Shown: piece after piece, positions 34,584 through 42,859 of the stretch
Position numbering within the stretch: position 1 is the stretch's first letter
Layout: every line of letters starts with the position of its first letter
Notes under the pieces: model-generated
What the model saw: the letters and a program-made list of their open reading frames with translations, nothing else
The model's database searches: none
What the model was told of the DNA's origin: nothing
Assembly (NCBI GenBank): GCA_902801475.1
Contig: CADCIO010000019.1
Coordinates: 1 to 50,644 of the forward strand
Length of the DNA: 50,644 nucleotides
Origin: an uncultured Bacteroidales bacterium
GTDB taxonomy: Bacteria; Bacteroidota; Bacteroidia; Bacteroidales; Bacteroidaceae
Direction: 5' to 3'
Position numbers and translations under genes: made by a program

Positions 34584-35621
34584 TTAGCTGATTTGTGGGT
34601 ATTGCATAGTGGAACAATGCAATGAACCGTGCTGAAGGATGAGGGTACGACAATCAATAGGAATGATTTCTCGTTCAGGAAAAGCGAGACCAAGCATGGC
34701 GATGGCTTCTTTATCCTTATTTGTTTGATTATATGTGGGGACAAGGACGGCACCGTTGACAATGAGAAAATTGGCGTAAGTGGCAGGAAGACGATTACCA
34801 TCATCGTCAAAACAAGGGTTGGGAAGTGGAATGGGAAAGAGCTTGTAGGGTTGGTTGTCTGCTGTTTTGAGAGCTTGAAGCTCTTGTTCCATTGCTTGCA
34901 TTTCTTCGAAGTGCTCATCATTAGGATCATCGCATTTTACATAAGCGATGGATGTGGGTGAGCAGAAGCGTGCAACAGTGTCAATGTGCCCATCTGTATC
35001 GTCACCAGCAAGCCATGAATGGTGAATCCAAATGACACGTTTGGCATTAAAGAATAACTTTAACTTATCACTAATATCATGCTGAGACAGTGTATTATTA
35101 CGATTTTCAGACAAAAGACAACTTGAAGTAACCATCAGCGTGCCTTCTCCATCACTTTCTATGCTACCACCTTCAAAGACAAAGTCAAGATGATTCAAGT
35201 ATTCTATGGAAGCATCTCTGTAAAGAGAAGTGATTTTGGAAAGAATCCGTCGATTGATTTGGTTGTCTTCATTAGCTGCAAATTTCAATCCCCATCCATT
35301 GAATTGGAAATCTTGAAGGAATATTTTCTGTTGCTTTGTATCAATGCAAGTGATAAAAGCATGGTCGCGTGCCCATGTGTCATTGGTAGAGCATTGGACG
35401 AAAGTGACATTATCAAGAGAAATGCCTCGTCGTGTCAATGCCTCTTTTGCTTCATTAGGCTCTTTGGCCACAATCAAGAGCGGTTCCCGTTTGGTCACTT
35501 CACGAGCAATGTCGCAAAAGCACGAAATGGCATCAGCCAACACTGGTGCCCAATCCGTGTCCTCATGTGGCCACGTGAGTTGCACAAATGCTTGCTGATG
35601 CCATTCTGCTGGGAAAACCAT
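34584..35621 (-). CDS. aguA: Agmatine deiminase family protein
   Basis: Peptidylarginine-deiminase-like fold; converts agmatine to N-carbamoylputrescine. Family blocks: TWPHEDTDW at the N terminus, NDTWARDHAF, FVFEGGSIESDGEG, GDDTDGHIDTVARF and the catalytic Cys336 in HGSLHCSTMQ. The 345-aa length fits. Its usual partner, N-carbamoylputrescine amidase, is not adjacent; instead it starts 4 nt after a GH43-type gene. Agmatine is the likely substrate, but the closely related free-substrate deiminases cannot be excluded. Confidence 0.85.
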   Translation of the reverse strand: MVFPAEWHQQAFVQLTWPHEDTDWAPVLADAISCFCDIAREVTKREPLLIVAKEPNEAKEALTRRGISLDNVTFVQCSTNDTWARDHAFITCIDTKQQKIFLQDFQFNGWGLKFAANEDNQINRRILSKITSLYRDASIEYLNHLDFVFEGGSIESDGEGTLMVTSSCLLSENRNNTLSQHDISDKLKLFFNAKRVIWIHHSWLAGDDTDGHIDTVARFCSPTSIAYVKCDDPNDEHFEEMQAMEQELQALKTADNQPYKLFPIPLPNPCFDDDGNRLPATYANFLIVNGAVLVPTYNQTNKDKEAIAMLGLAFPEREIIPIDCRTLILQHGSLHCSTMQYPQIS

Positions 35622-35625
35622 AGAC

Positions 35626-37590
35626 TTATTTCTTTAGTGGAGCAGGACCATTAAGTGTGGGTTTGACAGGGATGATCTTGCCATTCTTGTCGAAGGTCAT
35701 TTTGTCGATGCACACCTCACGATGAATGCCTGGCTCTCTTTTCACAAAGTTCTTATTGATGCGATGGTAGCAGATGTACCACTCGTCCTTGCCTGGAATC
35801 TGCAGGATGGAGTTGTGGGCTGTGCCGTAGATTTTCTCTTCAGGCACTTGCTCAATAACACGGTAGTTCTGCTCGTCAATCTGAATGTCGCCTAATGGAG
35901 TCTTGCTGGTACCATAGCACACATGATAATTAGGAGAACCTGTATCATCCACCGACCAAAGGAAATAATAAGTTCCCTTGCGATAGAACACATAAGGAGC
36001 TTCACGATAAGCCCATGTTTGCAGATTACCTCCCTGTGGAGTCATGTGCTTGACGGTTTCCTTCTTGATGGACAGCATGTCATCGTTGAGTTCTGCACCT
36101 GCCATAAACCCATTACCCCAATAAAGGTAATACTTGCCAGATTTGGGATCTTGGAAGACATCGACATCAATGGCTTGTCCACCACGCGCTTCCTTTGGAC
36201 GGTCATTATCCGTTACGATAGGTGATTCTGTCGCCACGAAAGGACCTGTAGGATTATCGCTCACCGCTACACCAATCTCTTTACGATTACCTTGGGGATT
36301 GTGTGCAGAGAAATAGAAGTAGTACTTGTATGAGCCATCCTTTTGCTTACGTTCAATGATACAGGGTGCCCATGCGTTGCCTGTTGCCCATTTCACTTGG
36401 TCACCTTTCACATCAAGCATTTTCCCTTCGTCTTTCCAACTGACGAGGTCATCGGAAGAGAAGACGCTGAAGTCATGACCTCCCCATCCTGGTGTTCCGT
36501 CTGTAGTGCTGTAGATGTAGTACTTCTTGGTCTTGTTGGAGTACATGATCTCAGGGTCAGCATGGAAACCTGTCAGGATGGGCTGATTAAAATTTCCAAA
36601 TTCTTTCAGAAGACGATCCTTTTCCGCCTGTGTGATAGGAATGATGGTGCCATGACGTGGCGTGAACTTTCCTTTCGTTTCTGTATTTTGAACAAATTCA
36701 AAGGTCTTGAGATCGTATGACTTACAGAACTGGTAGTGTCCGTTCGCATAGCAGTCGTACATGATGATCCAGGATTTTCCATCAAGGCTCTTGCATACAC
36801 CTACGCCTTCTACGGCTTCCTTTGTTTGCTCGACATGACCATCAAGCTTCTGCCATCTGTCTGTCAAATTCTTGGCCACTGCCTGATAAATACCTCTTCC
36901 TGATTCTTGCTTATAGAAGAGGTGATAGAGCTGATCTGCTTCGTTATAGACGATGTCGCCATCAATCGTAGCATTGCCAGCATCGAAAAGCCATTTGGGT
37001 TCACCTTCGAGGTCTGTGAAGTCTTCGTTGGCATACTGATAGTAGATTTTGTCAAACGAGCCTTCATCGCTGGTGCGCAATGAATAGAACACCATGTACT
37101 TCCCGGCTTGTCTGTCGTAGATGGTCTCAGGAGCCCACACGCGAATGACATTTTTCCATTCTTTCGTGTAACGGGTGGGGAAGTTGATGACGGAGTGCTG
37201 CCAATGAATGAGGTCTGTTGATTTCAGCAGCACCATACCACGGTTGCTTGACCATCCGAGGCTTGACTTCATGTCTGTCACCACCATGTAGAAGGTTTTG
37301 CCGTCTTCTCCACGCAAGATGTGTGGGTCACGCACGCATTGGGTGAAAGCGATGGTGTCTGAAGAGATGACAGGCTCGCCGTTATTCAATGGTGTGAAGT
37401 TGTAGCCATCGTCACTAATGGCATAGCAAATCTGTTCATCCTCAGGAGCATTGCTGTTGAAGTAGGTGAACAGGTAAGCCACCATCTTGTCTGGATTTTC
37501 TGTTGAATCCTGCATGCCGCTGTTGTTTGCAAAGAGAGGCATTGCAAACAATGTGCATAGCGTTGTGGTTAATAAAAAGTAGTTTCGCAT
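35626..37590 (-). CDS. Secreted double GH43-like glycoside hydrolase, 654 aa
   Basis: Signal peptide (residues 1-21, LFAN). Two five-bladed beta-propeller domains follow. The first (about 35-330) has VRDPHILRG, RVWAPETIYD, TIDGDIVYN and an EGVG segment; the second (about 345-650) has HADPEIMYS, GNAWAPCIIE, QAIDVDVFQD, YREAPYVFY and GTAHNSI. The Asp-Asp-Glu triad of clan GH-F appears complete in the second domain. Such enzymes remove arabinose or xylose side chains from plant polysaccharide. No SusC/SusD genes are near, so this is not a classic polysaccharide locus. It is followed at 4 nt by aguA. Confidence 0.8.
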   Translation of the reverse strand: MRNYFLLTTTLCTLFAMPLFANNSGMQDSTENPDKMVAYLFTYFNSNAPEDEQICYAISDDGYNFTPLNNGEPVISSDTIAFTQCVRDPHILRGEDGKTFYMVVTDMKSSLGWSSNRGMVLLKSTDLIHWQHSVINFPTRYTKEWKNVIRVWAPETIYDRQAGKYMVFYSLRTSDEGSFDKIYYQYANEDFTDLEGEPKWLFDAGNATIDGDIVYNEADQLYHLFYKQESGRGIYQAVAKNLTDRWQKLDGHVEQTKEAVEGVGVCKSLDGKSWIIMYDCYANGHYQFCKSYDLKTFEFVQNTETKGKFTPRHGTIIPITQAEKDRLLKEFGNFNQPILTGFHADPEIMYSNKTKKYYIYSTTDGTPGWGGHDFSVFSSDDLVSWKDEGKMLDVKGDQVKWATGNAWAPCIIERKQKDGSYKYYFYFSAHNPQGNRKEIGVAVSDNPTGPFVATESPIVTDNDRPKEARGGQAIDVDVFQDPKSGKYYLYWGNGFMAGAELNDDMLSIKKETVKHMTPQGGNLQTWAYREAPYVFYRKGTYYFLWSVDDTGSPNYHVCYGTSKTPLGDIQIDEQNYRVIEQVPEEKIYGTAHNSILQIPGKDEWYICYHRINKNFVKREPGIHREVCIDKMTFDKNGKIIPVKPTLNGPAPLKK

Positions 37591-37627
37591 AAGGGTTGAT
37601 TTTATTATTAGTAATTAGTATATATTC

Positions 37628-38326
37628 TTATTCCTTCTCATTGAGGAAATCTTCGGCTTTTTCGATGTCGCTGGCATGGTCAACGTCAAGAATCTTGCTG
37701 AAAGGGTAGGCTTTCAAATGGAGTCCGTCCTTCACCAGTTGCCTTTGGAAGTTCCGCATCCTTGATTGTCCCTCTTCGATGCATTTGTCAATGACGGGGA
37801 AACTCGTGTCACTCAATCCATAGATGCCTCCTGAGATGTAGCGTTGAGGCTCTTTGTCCAGAAAGGCGGTGATGTTGAGTTGCTCGTCTGTTGCGATGTA
37901 CAGTGGCTTCTCGTCATCAATGTAATCTGTCACCGCCATCAAGCCATCTTCATCAGCATTCTCCCACGTCTGGATGTATTGTCTGAATTCGTCCTCTCGA
38001 AAGATGGTGTCCACTGTCGTGAGACAGAATTTCCCATTTCCCATCACCTGCCTGAGTTCGTAGAAACTGTGCATGGACGAGGGTGTGGTCTTGACAATCA
38101 GATGAATCTTCTTGTCTTTCTCTTGCAGTTGACGAAGATGCCCTTGCGTCAGTTCCGTCAGGTTGTTGGTGATGATGTAGATATTCTCCGCATCACAATC
38201 GTTAAAGACGCGAATAAGTCGGTCAATCATTGCCTCACCGTTCACCTTGACCATCGGCTTGGGCAGTTCCACGCCTTCCTGCGCCAGTCGTGACCCTTCT
38301 CCTGCAGCAAGAATAGCGAACTTCAT
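37628..38326 (-). CDS. NTP-transferase / NDP-sugar pyrophosphorylase-like protein
   Basis: Begins with MKFAILAAGEGSRLAQEGVELPKPMVKVNG, the nucleotide-binding signature of sugar-phosphate nucleotidyltransferases; the metal-site Asp is likely in TTVDTIF and the last block is KILDVDHASDIEKAE. The 232-aa size suits a single-domain cytidylyl- or guanylyltransferase. The substrate is unknown. Its ATG overlaps the prs stop by 1 nt (TGATG), so translation is coupled to prs. Confidence 0.75.
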   Translation of the reverse strand: MKFAILAAGEGSRLAQEGVELPKPMVKVNGEAMIDRLIRVFNDCDAENIYIITNNLTELTQGHLRQLQEKDKKIHLIVKTTPSSMHSFYELRQVMGNGKFCLTTVDTIFREDEFRQYIQTWENADEDGLMAVTDYIDDEKPLYIATDEQLNITAFLDKEPQRYISGGIYGLSDTSFPVIDKCIEEGQSRMRNFQRQLVKDGLHLKAYPFSKILDVDHASDIEKAEDFLNEKE

Positions 38327-39264
38327 CAGAAACTGAACTCTTCGCTGACGCTCTTCTGCTCCGACACGGCACGGATGGCGCGGGCAAACATGTCAGCAAT
38401 GGAGAGCTGCACCACCTTCGGACACTTCTGTGCGTATGGAATGGAGTCTGTGAATACGATTTCTTCCAATGCAGACTGTTGTACGCGGTCACTGGCTGGG
38501 TCGCTCATCACGCAGTGGCTTGCCACAGCGCGCACACTCTTGGCACCAGCTTTCATCATCTCATCAGCAGCACGTGTAATTGTACCAGCGGTGTCCACCA
38601 TGTCATCAACAATCACAACGTCCTTACCTTTCACATCACCAATAATCTGGATGGAATCCACCACGTTTGCCTGCAAACGTACTTTGTTGCAGAGTACCAA
38701 TGGAGCATTCAACTTCTTGGCAAACAGACGTGCACGCTTAGCACCACCCACATCTGGTGTAGCGATGACAAGGTCGGACAGATGTAGATTCTCCACGTAG
38801 GGAACTTCCACGAGTGAGCCATACAAGTGGTCAACAGGTACGTCAAAAAAACCCTGAATCTGGTCGGCATGCAAGTCCATCGTGATGAGACGGTCGATGC
38901 CTGCCACGCTGAGCAAGTCTGCTACAAGTTTGGCACCGATGCTGACACGAGGTTTGTCCTTGCGATCCTGACGAGCCCATCCGAAATATGGAATGACAGC
39001 CACGATGCTACGGGCGCTGGCACGCTTGGCGGCATCAATCATCAGCAGCAACTCCATCAGATTGTCGCTGTTAGGGAAGGTCGATTGTACAAGGAACACA
39101 TCATGGCCACGAATGGACTCCTCGAACGACACTGCAAATTCTCCATCGGCAAAGTGTGAAATCACCATATTGCCAAGAGGACAACCCAAACTCTGGCAGA
39201 TGCGCTCTGCCAAGTACCTTGTTTTTGTACCTGAAAATACCTTGAAAGGTCTTACTTCACTCAT
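38326..39264 (-). CDS. prs: Ribose-phosphate pyrophosphokinase
   Basis: Makes PRPP from ribose-5-phosphate and ATP, feeding nucleotide, His and Trp synthesis. Diagnostic segments: YFGWARQDRKDKPR, ITMDLHADQIQGFF (residues 127-140) and the PRPP loop VIVDDMVDTAGTI (about 218-230). The 312-aa length is normal. Its promoter lies next to a short TTAGGAG repeat. Confidence 0.95.
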   Translation of the reverse strand: MSEVRPFKVFSGTKTRYLAERICQSLGCPLGNMVISHFADGEFAVSFEESIRGHDVFLVQSTFPNSDNLMELLLMIDAAKRASARSIVAVIPYFGWARQDRKDKPRVSIGAKLVADLLSVAGIDRLITMDLHADQIQGFFDVPVDHLYGSLVEVPYVENLHLSDLVIATPDVGGAKRARLFAKKLNAPLVLCNKVRLQANVVDSIQIIGDVKGKDVVIVDDMVDTAGTITRAADEMMKAGAKSVRAVASHCVMSDPASDRVQQSALEEIVFTDSIPYAQKCPKVVQLSIADMFARAIRAVSEQKSVSEEFSF

Positions 39265-39307
39265 GTTTTTTCTAACTGTTTAGAACGTTGGTAGGTTATA
39301 TTTTGTG

Positions 39308-39346
39308 CAAAGGTAGTAAAAAGTTAGGAGTTAGGAGATAGGAGTG
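39308..39346 (-). promoter_or_regulatory. prs promoter with repeat in the -33 region
   Basis: The minus strand reads TACCTTTG (39315-39308), an exact -7 match. The region where -33 should lie (about 39322-39346) is occupied by tandem TTAGGAG units and has no TTTG. Confidence 0.5.
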
Positions 39347-39390
39347 GGGAGTTTTTTTCATTTTTGGTTTTCACTTTTTGTTTTTCTCCC

Positions 39391-39660
39391 TCAGAAAGCA
39401 CTCTCCATGTGGAAATAGAGTCCAGTTCCGTGTTCGTCTTCCACATCGCTGGCAAAGATGTTGAAGTCCACACGAATGTTCTCTCTGTCGGCAAATGGTA
39501 CAGCAATCACCGCCTCTGCCTTTTGTGCATTGCCCGATAGTGTTTCCACGATGGTTAAATCGAACTTTTTGTTGGCTTCTTCCACGAAACGTCTCAGCAG
39601 CTCGATGGCACTTGTGTCGTCACGCTTGTTTTCCACGCTGATATGAACGGGAAAAGTCAT
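39391..39660 (-). CDS. Small conserved-looking protein, 89 aa
   Basis: I do not recognise the family. The product (MTFPVHISVENKRDDTSAIELLRRFVEEANKKF onward in pieces, then AVIAVPFADRENIRVDFNI) has regular alpha/beta alternation and charged residues typical of a soluble cytoplasmic protein. A start 21 nt further upstream (39681) is possible. It precedes prs on the same strand by 126 nt with a separate promoter for prs. Its protein-like composition supports a real gene, but evidence is limited. Confidence 0.5.
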   Translation of the reverse strand: MTFPVHISVENKRDDTSAIELLRRFVEEANKKFDLTIVETLSGNAQKAEAVIAVPFADRENIRVDFNIFASDVEDEHGTGLYFHMESAF

Positions 39661-39752
39661 TGTAGAATGAGTTTTATTCATGAAACATGGCTTTTTATCA
39701 TAAATAAGGTTAAAAAACGAGCCAGACGTGTGTCGGCAAACGTTATAACACC

Positions 39753-39760
39753 TATCTTTG
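39753..39760 (+). promoter_or_regulatory. Promoter (-7 box) of the small membrane protein gene
   Basis: TATCTTTG matches TAnnTTTG, 30 nt before the ATG at 39791. No clear TTTG at -33. Confidence 0.5.
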
Positions 39761-39790
39761 TATCACTTTTCGAATGCAAAGATACAAATA

Positions 39791-40006
39791 ATGCTCAAAA
39801 CGTTCATCACTTTATTCATCATTTGTGTTATTTTAATAGGCATAGCCATGCTTTTCTTGAGTGTCCGTGTGATATTCAAGAAGAATGGTCGTTTTGTGAA
39901 GACACATGTGGGTCAATCGAAGGCAATGCGTGACAGGGGCATCACTTGCGTGCAGAGTCAGGACTTCGCCATGCGACACAAATCACCTTATGCAGTCAAA
40001 GAGTGA
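39791..40006 (+). CDS. Small membrane protein, 71 aa
   Basis: One N-terminal transmembrane helix (residues about 4-26, FITLFIICVILIGIAMLFLS) is followed by a basic, Cys-containing tail with VIFKKNGRFVKTHVGQSKAMRDRGITCVQSQD. This tail pattern (KNGRF, THVG, AMR, GI-C-QSQD) looks like a conserved Bacteroidetes family of unknown function. I chose the ATG at 39791 over a TTG at 39758 in the promoter. It is 23 nt upstream of the OmpH lipoprotein gene, and the two may form an operon. Confidence 0.7.
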   Translation: MLKTFITLFIICVILIGIAMLFLSVRVIFKKNGRFVKTHVGQSKAMRDRGITCVQSQDFAMRHKSPYAVKE

Positions 40007-40029
40007 GAAATAACTACTAAACAAAGAAT

Positions 40030-40662
40030 ATGAAGAAAATTACTACACTTGTCCTTCAGGGACTTCTGATGGGTGCTGTCGTTGCAACCATCATTTCTTG
40101 TAACAATGCCAACAATGAAGATGCCGCAGAGAAAACTCCAGCGAAGGCTACGTCAAAAGATGCACCCAACTACAAGATTGCCTATGTGCTGATTGACACC
40201 CTCACTTCTCAGTATCAAAAGTGCAAGGATCTGGAGGAAGAGTTCACGAAGAAGCGTGCGAATGCTGAATCCACCATCAATGCAAAGGGAAAGAATTTCA
40301 CAGCGCAGTTGCAGGATTTCAACCGCAAGTACCAGAGCAACCAGTTCACGCAGCAGCAGTTTGAGGCTGAACAGGCTCGTCTGCAGAAGTTGCAGCAGGA
40401 TTTGCAAGACCTCGAGGCACGTCTGAGCAACTCGCTTCAGGAGGAATACCAGAAAGAGTTCCAGGCGCTGACTGACACCATTCAGAACTTCACCAAGTCT
40501 TACGCCAAGGAGAAGGGTTACGACTTCATCCTCTGCAAGTCTTCGGGCATCGACAATGTCCTTTATGCCAATGAGGCGTATGATGTGACTGACGAGGTGG
40601 TGAAAGCGCTCAACAAGCGTTACAGCAAGGATGCTCCCAAGAAGGAAGAGAAGAAGAAATAA
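40030..40662 (+). CDS. OmpH/Skp-family lipoprotein
   Basis: Signal with lipobox ATIISC (Cys24) followed by a low-complexity linker, then the OmpH domain: YKIAYVLIDTLTSQYQKCKDLEE, a long coiled coil (about residues 70-145, EFTKKRANAESTIN..., rich in Gln and Lys) and the C-terminal strand GYDFILCKSSGIDNVLYANEAYDVTDEV. Skp-like proteins act as periplasmic chaperones for outer-membrane proteins; the lipid anchor is a Bacteroidetes variation. The C terminus is Lys-rich. Confidence 0.85.
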   Translation: MKKITTLVLQGLLMGAVVATIISCNNANNEDAAEKTPAKATSKDAPNYKIAYVLIDTLTSQYQKCKDLEEEFTKKRANAESTINAKGKNFTAQLQDFNRKYQSNQFTQQQFEAEQARLQKLQQDLQDLEARLSNSLQEEYQKEFQALTDTIQNFTKSYAKEKGYDFILCKSSGIDNVLYANEAYDVTDEVVKALNKRYSKDAPKKEEKKK

Positions 40663-40688
40663 TATACGGACATATATATAAATAATGT

Positions 40689-40724
40689 AAGAGGGCTTTT
40701 AGCATTTGCTAAGAGCCCTCTTTT
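40689..40724 (+). terminator. Intrinsic terminator after the OmpH gene
   Basis: AAGAGGGCT...TAGCA pairs with TGCTA...AGCCCTCTT, followed by TT. It lies about 27 nt past the stop and before the convergent htpG. Confidence 0.8.
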
Positions 40725-40784
40725 GAATGCACGTTTGATTTCCGTGAATAGCTGACAGCCGCTTCTTTGCGTATGGCTGGCTGG

Positions 40785-42641
40785 TTAGATCAGTTCGATG
40801 CTTCTCTTCACAAACTTGTTCAGAGCCTCGCCTCTCAGCAGTCCGTTCTGTAACAGTGCCAAGTCAATGAGTTGGCTCACCACTTCAGCTTTTGCATCCT
40901 TGATGTTTGCCTTGATGAGCGGATGGTCTGTGTTGAGCACGAGGTTGAGCATCGTTGGCATATCGCCATAGAATGCCATACCAGGCTGCAGACGTGACAT
41001 GTCCTTCATGCGACGCATGTACTCGCTTTGGGTCATCACTACTGGTGCAGCAGTCTCGCCAAGAGCCTGTGGCTCCACGTTGAATTCAATCTTGTCCAGC
41101 TTTGGCAGCGCGTTCTTGAACGTCTCCGTGAGTGCCTTTTTGTCATCCTCTGGCAGTTCTTCCTTCTTCTCGTCTGTCTTCACGATGAGTTTATCGACCA
41201 CATCAGAATCCACGCGGGTGAATCTGCTCTTTTCGAACTTCTCCTCAAAGAGATTGCACATGGCTGGGTCGAGCTGTCCGTCCATCAGCAGCACATTGTA
41301 GCCCTTCGCGTTGGCAGCGTCGATGTAGCTGTACTGGTCGTCCTTGTTGTTGGCGTAGAGGTAGATGAGGTTGCCGTCCTTGTCGGTCTGCTCGCCCTTG
41401 ATGAGGGTCTGGTACTCCTCGAAGGTGTACATCTTGCCCTCCGTATCCTTCAGCAGGGCGAAAGCCTTTGCCTTGTCGTAGAAGTCGCTCTCGCTGAGCA
41501 TGCCGTAGTTGATGAAGATCTTGATGTCGTCCCACTTTTCCTCGAACTGCTTTCTGTCGCTCTTGAAGATGGATGACAGTCTGTCGCTCACCTTCTTCGA
41601 GATATAGGTTGAGATCTTCTTCACGTTCGAGTCGCTCTGCAAATAGCTGCGGCTCACGTTCAATGGAATGTCTGGCGAGTCAATCACACCATGCAGGAGT
41701 GTCATAAAGTCAGGCACGATGCCCTCCACATTGTCAGTCACGAACACCTGATTGCAGTACAGGTTGATCTTGTTCTTCTGGATGTCGAGGTTCGTCTTCA
41801 CCTTCGGGAAGTAGAGGATACCCGTCAAGTTGAAGGGGTAGTCCACATTCAAGTGGATCCAGAACAGCGGTTCGTCGCTCATTGGGTAGAGCTTCTTGTA
41901 GAACTCCTTGTAGTCCTCGTCCTTCAGTTCGCTGGGCTTGCGGGTCCAGAGTGGGGTGGTGTCGTTGATGACATCATCCTCATCCGTTTCCACGCTCTTC
42001 TTCTCCTTGTCGTCCCACTTCGTCTTCTTGCCGAAAGCCACGGGCACAGGCAGGAACTTGCAGTACTTGTTCAGCAGCTCACTAATCTTGTACTTCTCGA
42101 GGAAGTCCTTGCAGTCGTCGTCGATGTACATCACGATGTCCGTACCGCGGTCTGCCTTCTCCGTATCCTCGATGGTGAACTCTGGACTGCCGTCGCATGA
42201 CCACTTCACAGCCTTCGAACCCTCCTGCCAGCTCTTCGTGATGATTTCCACCTTCTTGCTCACCATGAAGGCCGAGTAGAAGCCCAGTCCGAAATGGCCG
42301 ATGATGGCGTTCGCATCCTCCTTATACTTGTCCAGGAAGTCGTTGGCGCCTGAGAAGGCAATCTGGTTGATGTACTTGTCAATTTCCTCCTCAGTCATGC
42401 CGATACCTCGGTCACTCACCGTCAGCGTGCCGGCATCTTTGTTGATGCTCACGTGCACTGTCAGGTCGCCTGCCTCCTCTTTCAGTTCACCCTTCGAAGC
42501 CAACGTCTTCAGCTTTTGGGTTGCATCCACTGCATTGCTCACAATCTCGCGGATGAAAATGTCATGATCGCTATAGAGAAACTTTTTGATGACGGGGAAG
42601 ATGTTCTCAGTCGTAACCCCGATGTTACCTTGTTGTGCCAT
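40785..42641 (-). CDS. htpG: Molecular chaperone HtpG (Hsp90)
   Basis: ATP-dependent Hsp90-type chaperone. The GHKL ATPase domain has EIVSNAVDATQKL, DRGIGMTEEEI and IGHFGLGFYSAFMV; the middle domain includes GVIDSPDIPLNVSRSYLQ; the C-terminal dimerisation part has MTQSEYMRRMKDMSR. At 618 aa it is similar to the E. coli protein (624). The leader contains a terminator-like hairpin (42683-42718). Confidence 0.95.
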   Translation of the reverse strand: MAQQGNIGVTTENIFPVIKKFLYSDHDIFIREIVSNAVDATQKLKTLASKGELKEEAGDLTVHVSINKDAGTLTVSDRGIGMTEEEIDKYINQIAFSGANDFLDKYKEDANAIIGHFGLGFYSAFMVSKKVEIITKSWQEGSKAVKWSCDGSPEFTIEDTEKADRGTDIVMYIDDDCKDFLEKYKISELLNKYCKFLPVPVAFGKKTKWDDKEKKSVETDEDDVINDTTPLWTRKPSELKDEDYKEFYKKLYPMSDEPLFWIHLNVDYPFNLTGILYFPKVKTNLDIQKNKINLYCNQVFVTDNVEGIVPDFMTLLHGVIDSPDIPLNVSRSYLQSDSNVKKISTYISKKVSDRLSSIFKSDRKQFEEKWDDIKIFINYGMLSESDFYDKAKAFALLKDTEGKMYTFEEYQTLIKGEQTDKDGNLIYLYANNKDDQYSYIDAANAKGYNVLLMDGQLDPAMCNLFEEKFEKSRFTRVDSDVVDKLIVKTDEKKEELPEDDKKALTETFKNALPKLDKIEFNVEPQALGETAAPVVMTQSEYMRRMKDMSRLQPGMAFYGDMPTMLNLVLNTDHPLIKANIKDAKAEVVSQLIDLALLQNGLLRGEALNKFVKRSIELI

Positions 42642-42682
42642 TATCTTGTTTCTTTTAGAATTTGTCTTCGTAATCGAAGAGC

Positions 42683-42718
42683 AAAAAAAATGCCAGCCAC
42701 CCGCATGACTGACATTTT
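42683..42718 (-). terminator. Terminator-like hairpin in the htpG leader
   Basis: On the minus strand AAAATGTCAGTCA pairs with TGGCTGGCATTTT (13 bp including two U-G pairs, which are mismatches on the other strand) and is followed by eight T. It lies 42 nt before the htpG ATG; a small second hairpin (CTTCG/CGAAG) lies in between at about 42666-42679. Confidence 0.6.
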
Positions 42719-42859
42719 GTCAAAAAGGACCTTTTGGGTTATTTGTTGATCCTCAGCAAAGTTTTTGCTTATGGAATTAAACTTTTCCAAGTTTCATGTA
42801 TCTATTCAATTGTAAATCTTTTATCAATTATTAATCACTCTAATCTAAAAACAAGACTT

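Noticed and set aside
42734..42859. N-terminal extension of the alpha/beta hydrolase
   Set aside because: The start at 42860 gives a proper signal peptide; the upstream part is A/T-rich and non-coding in appearance.
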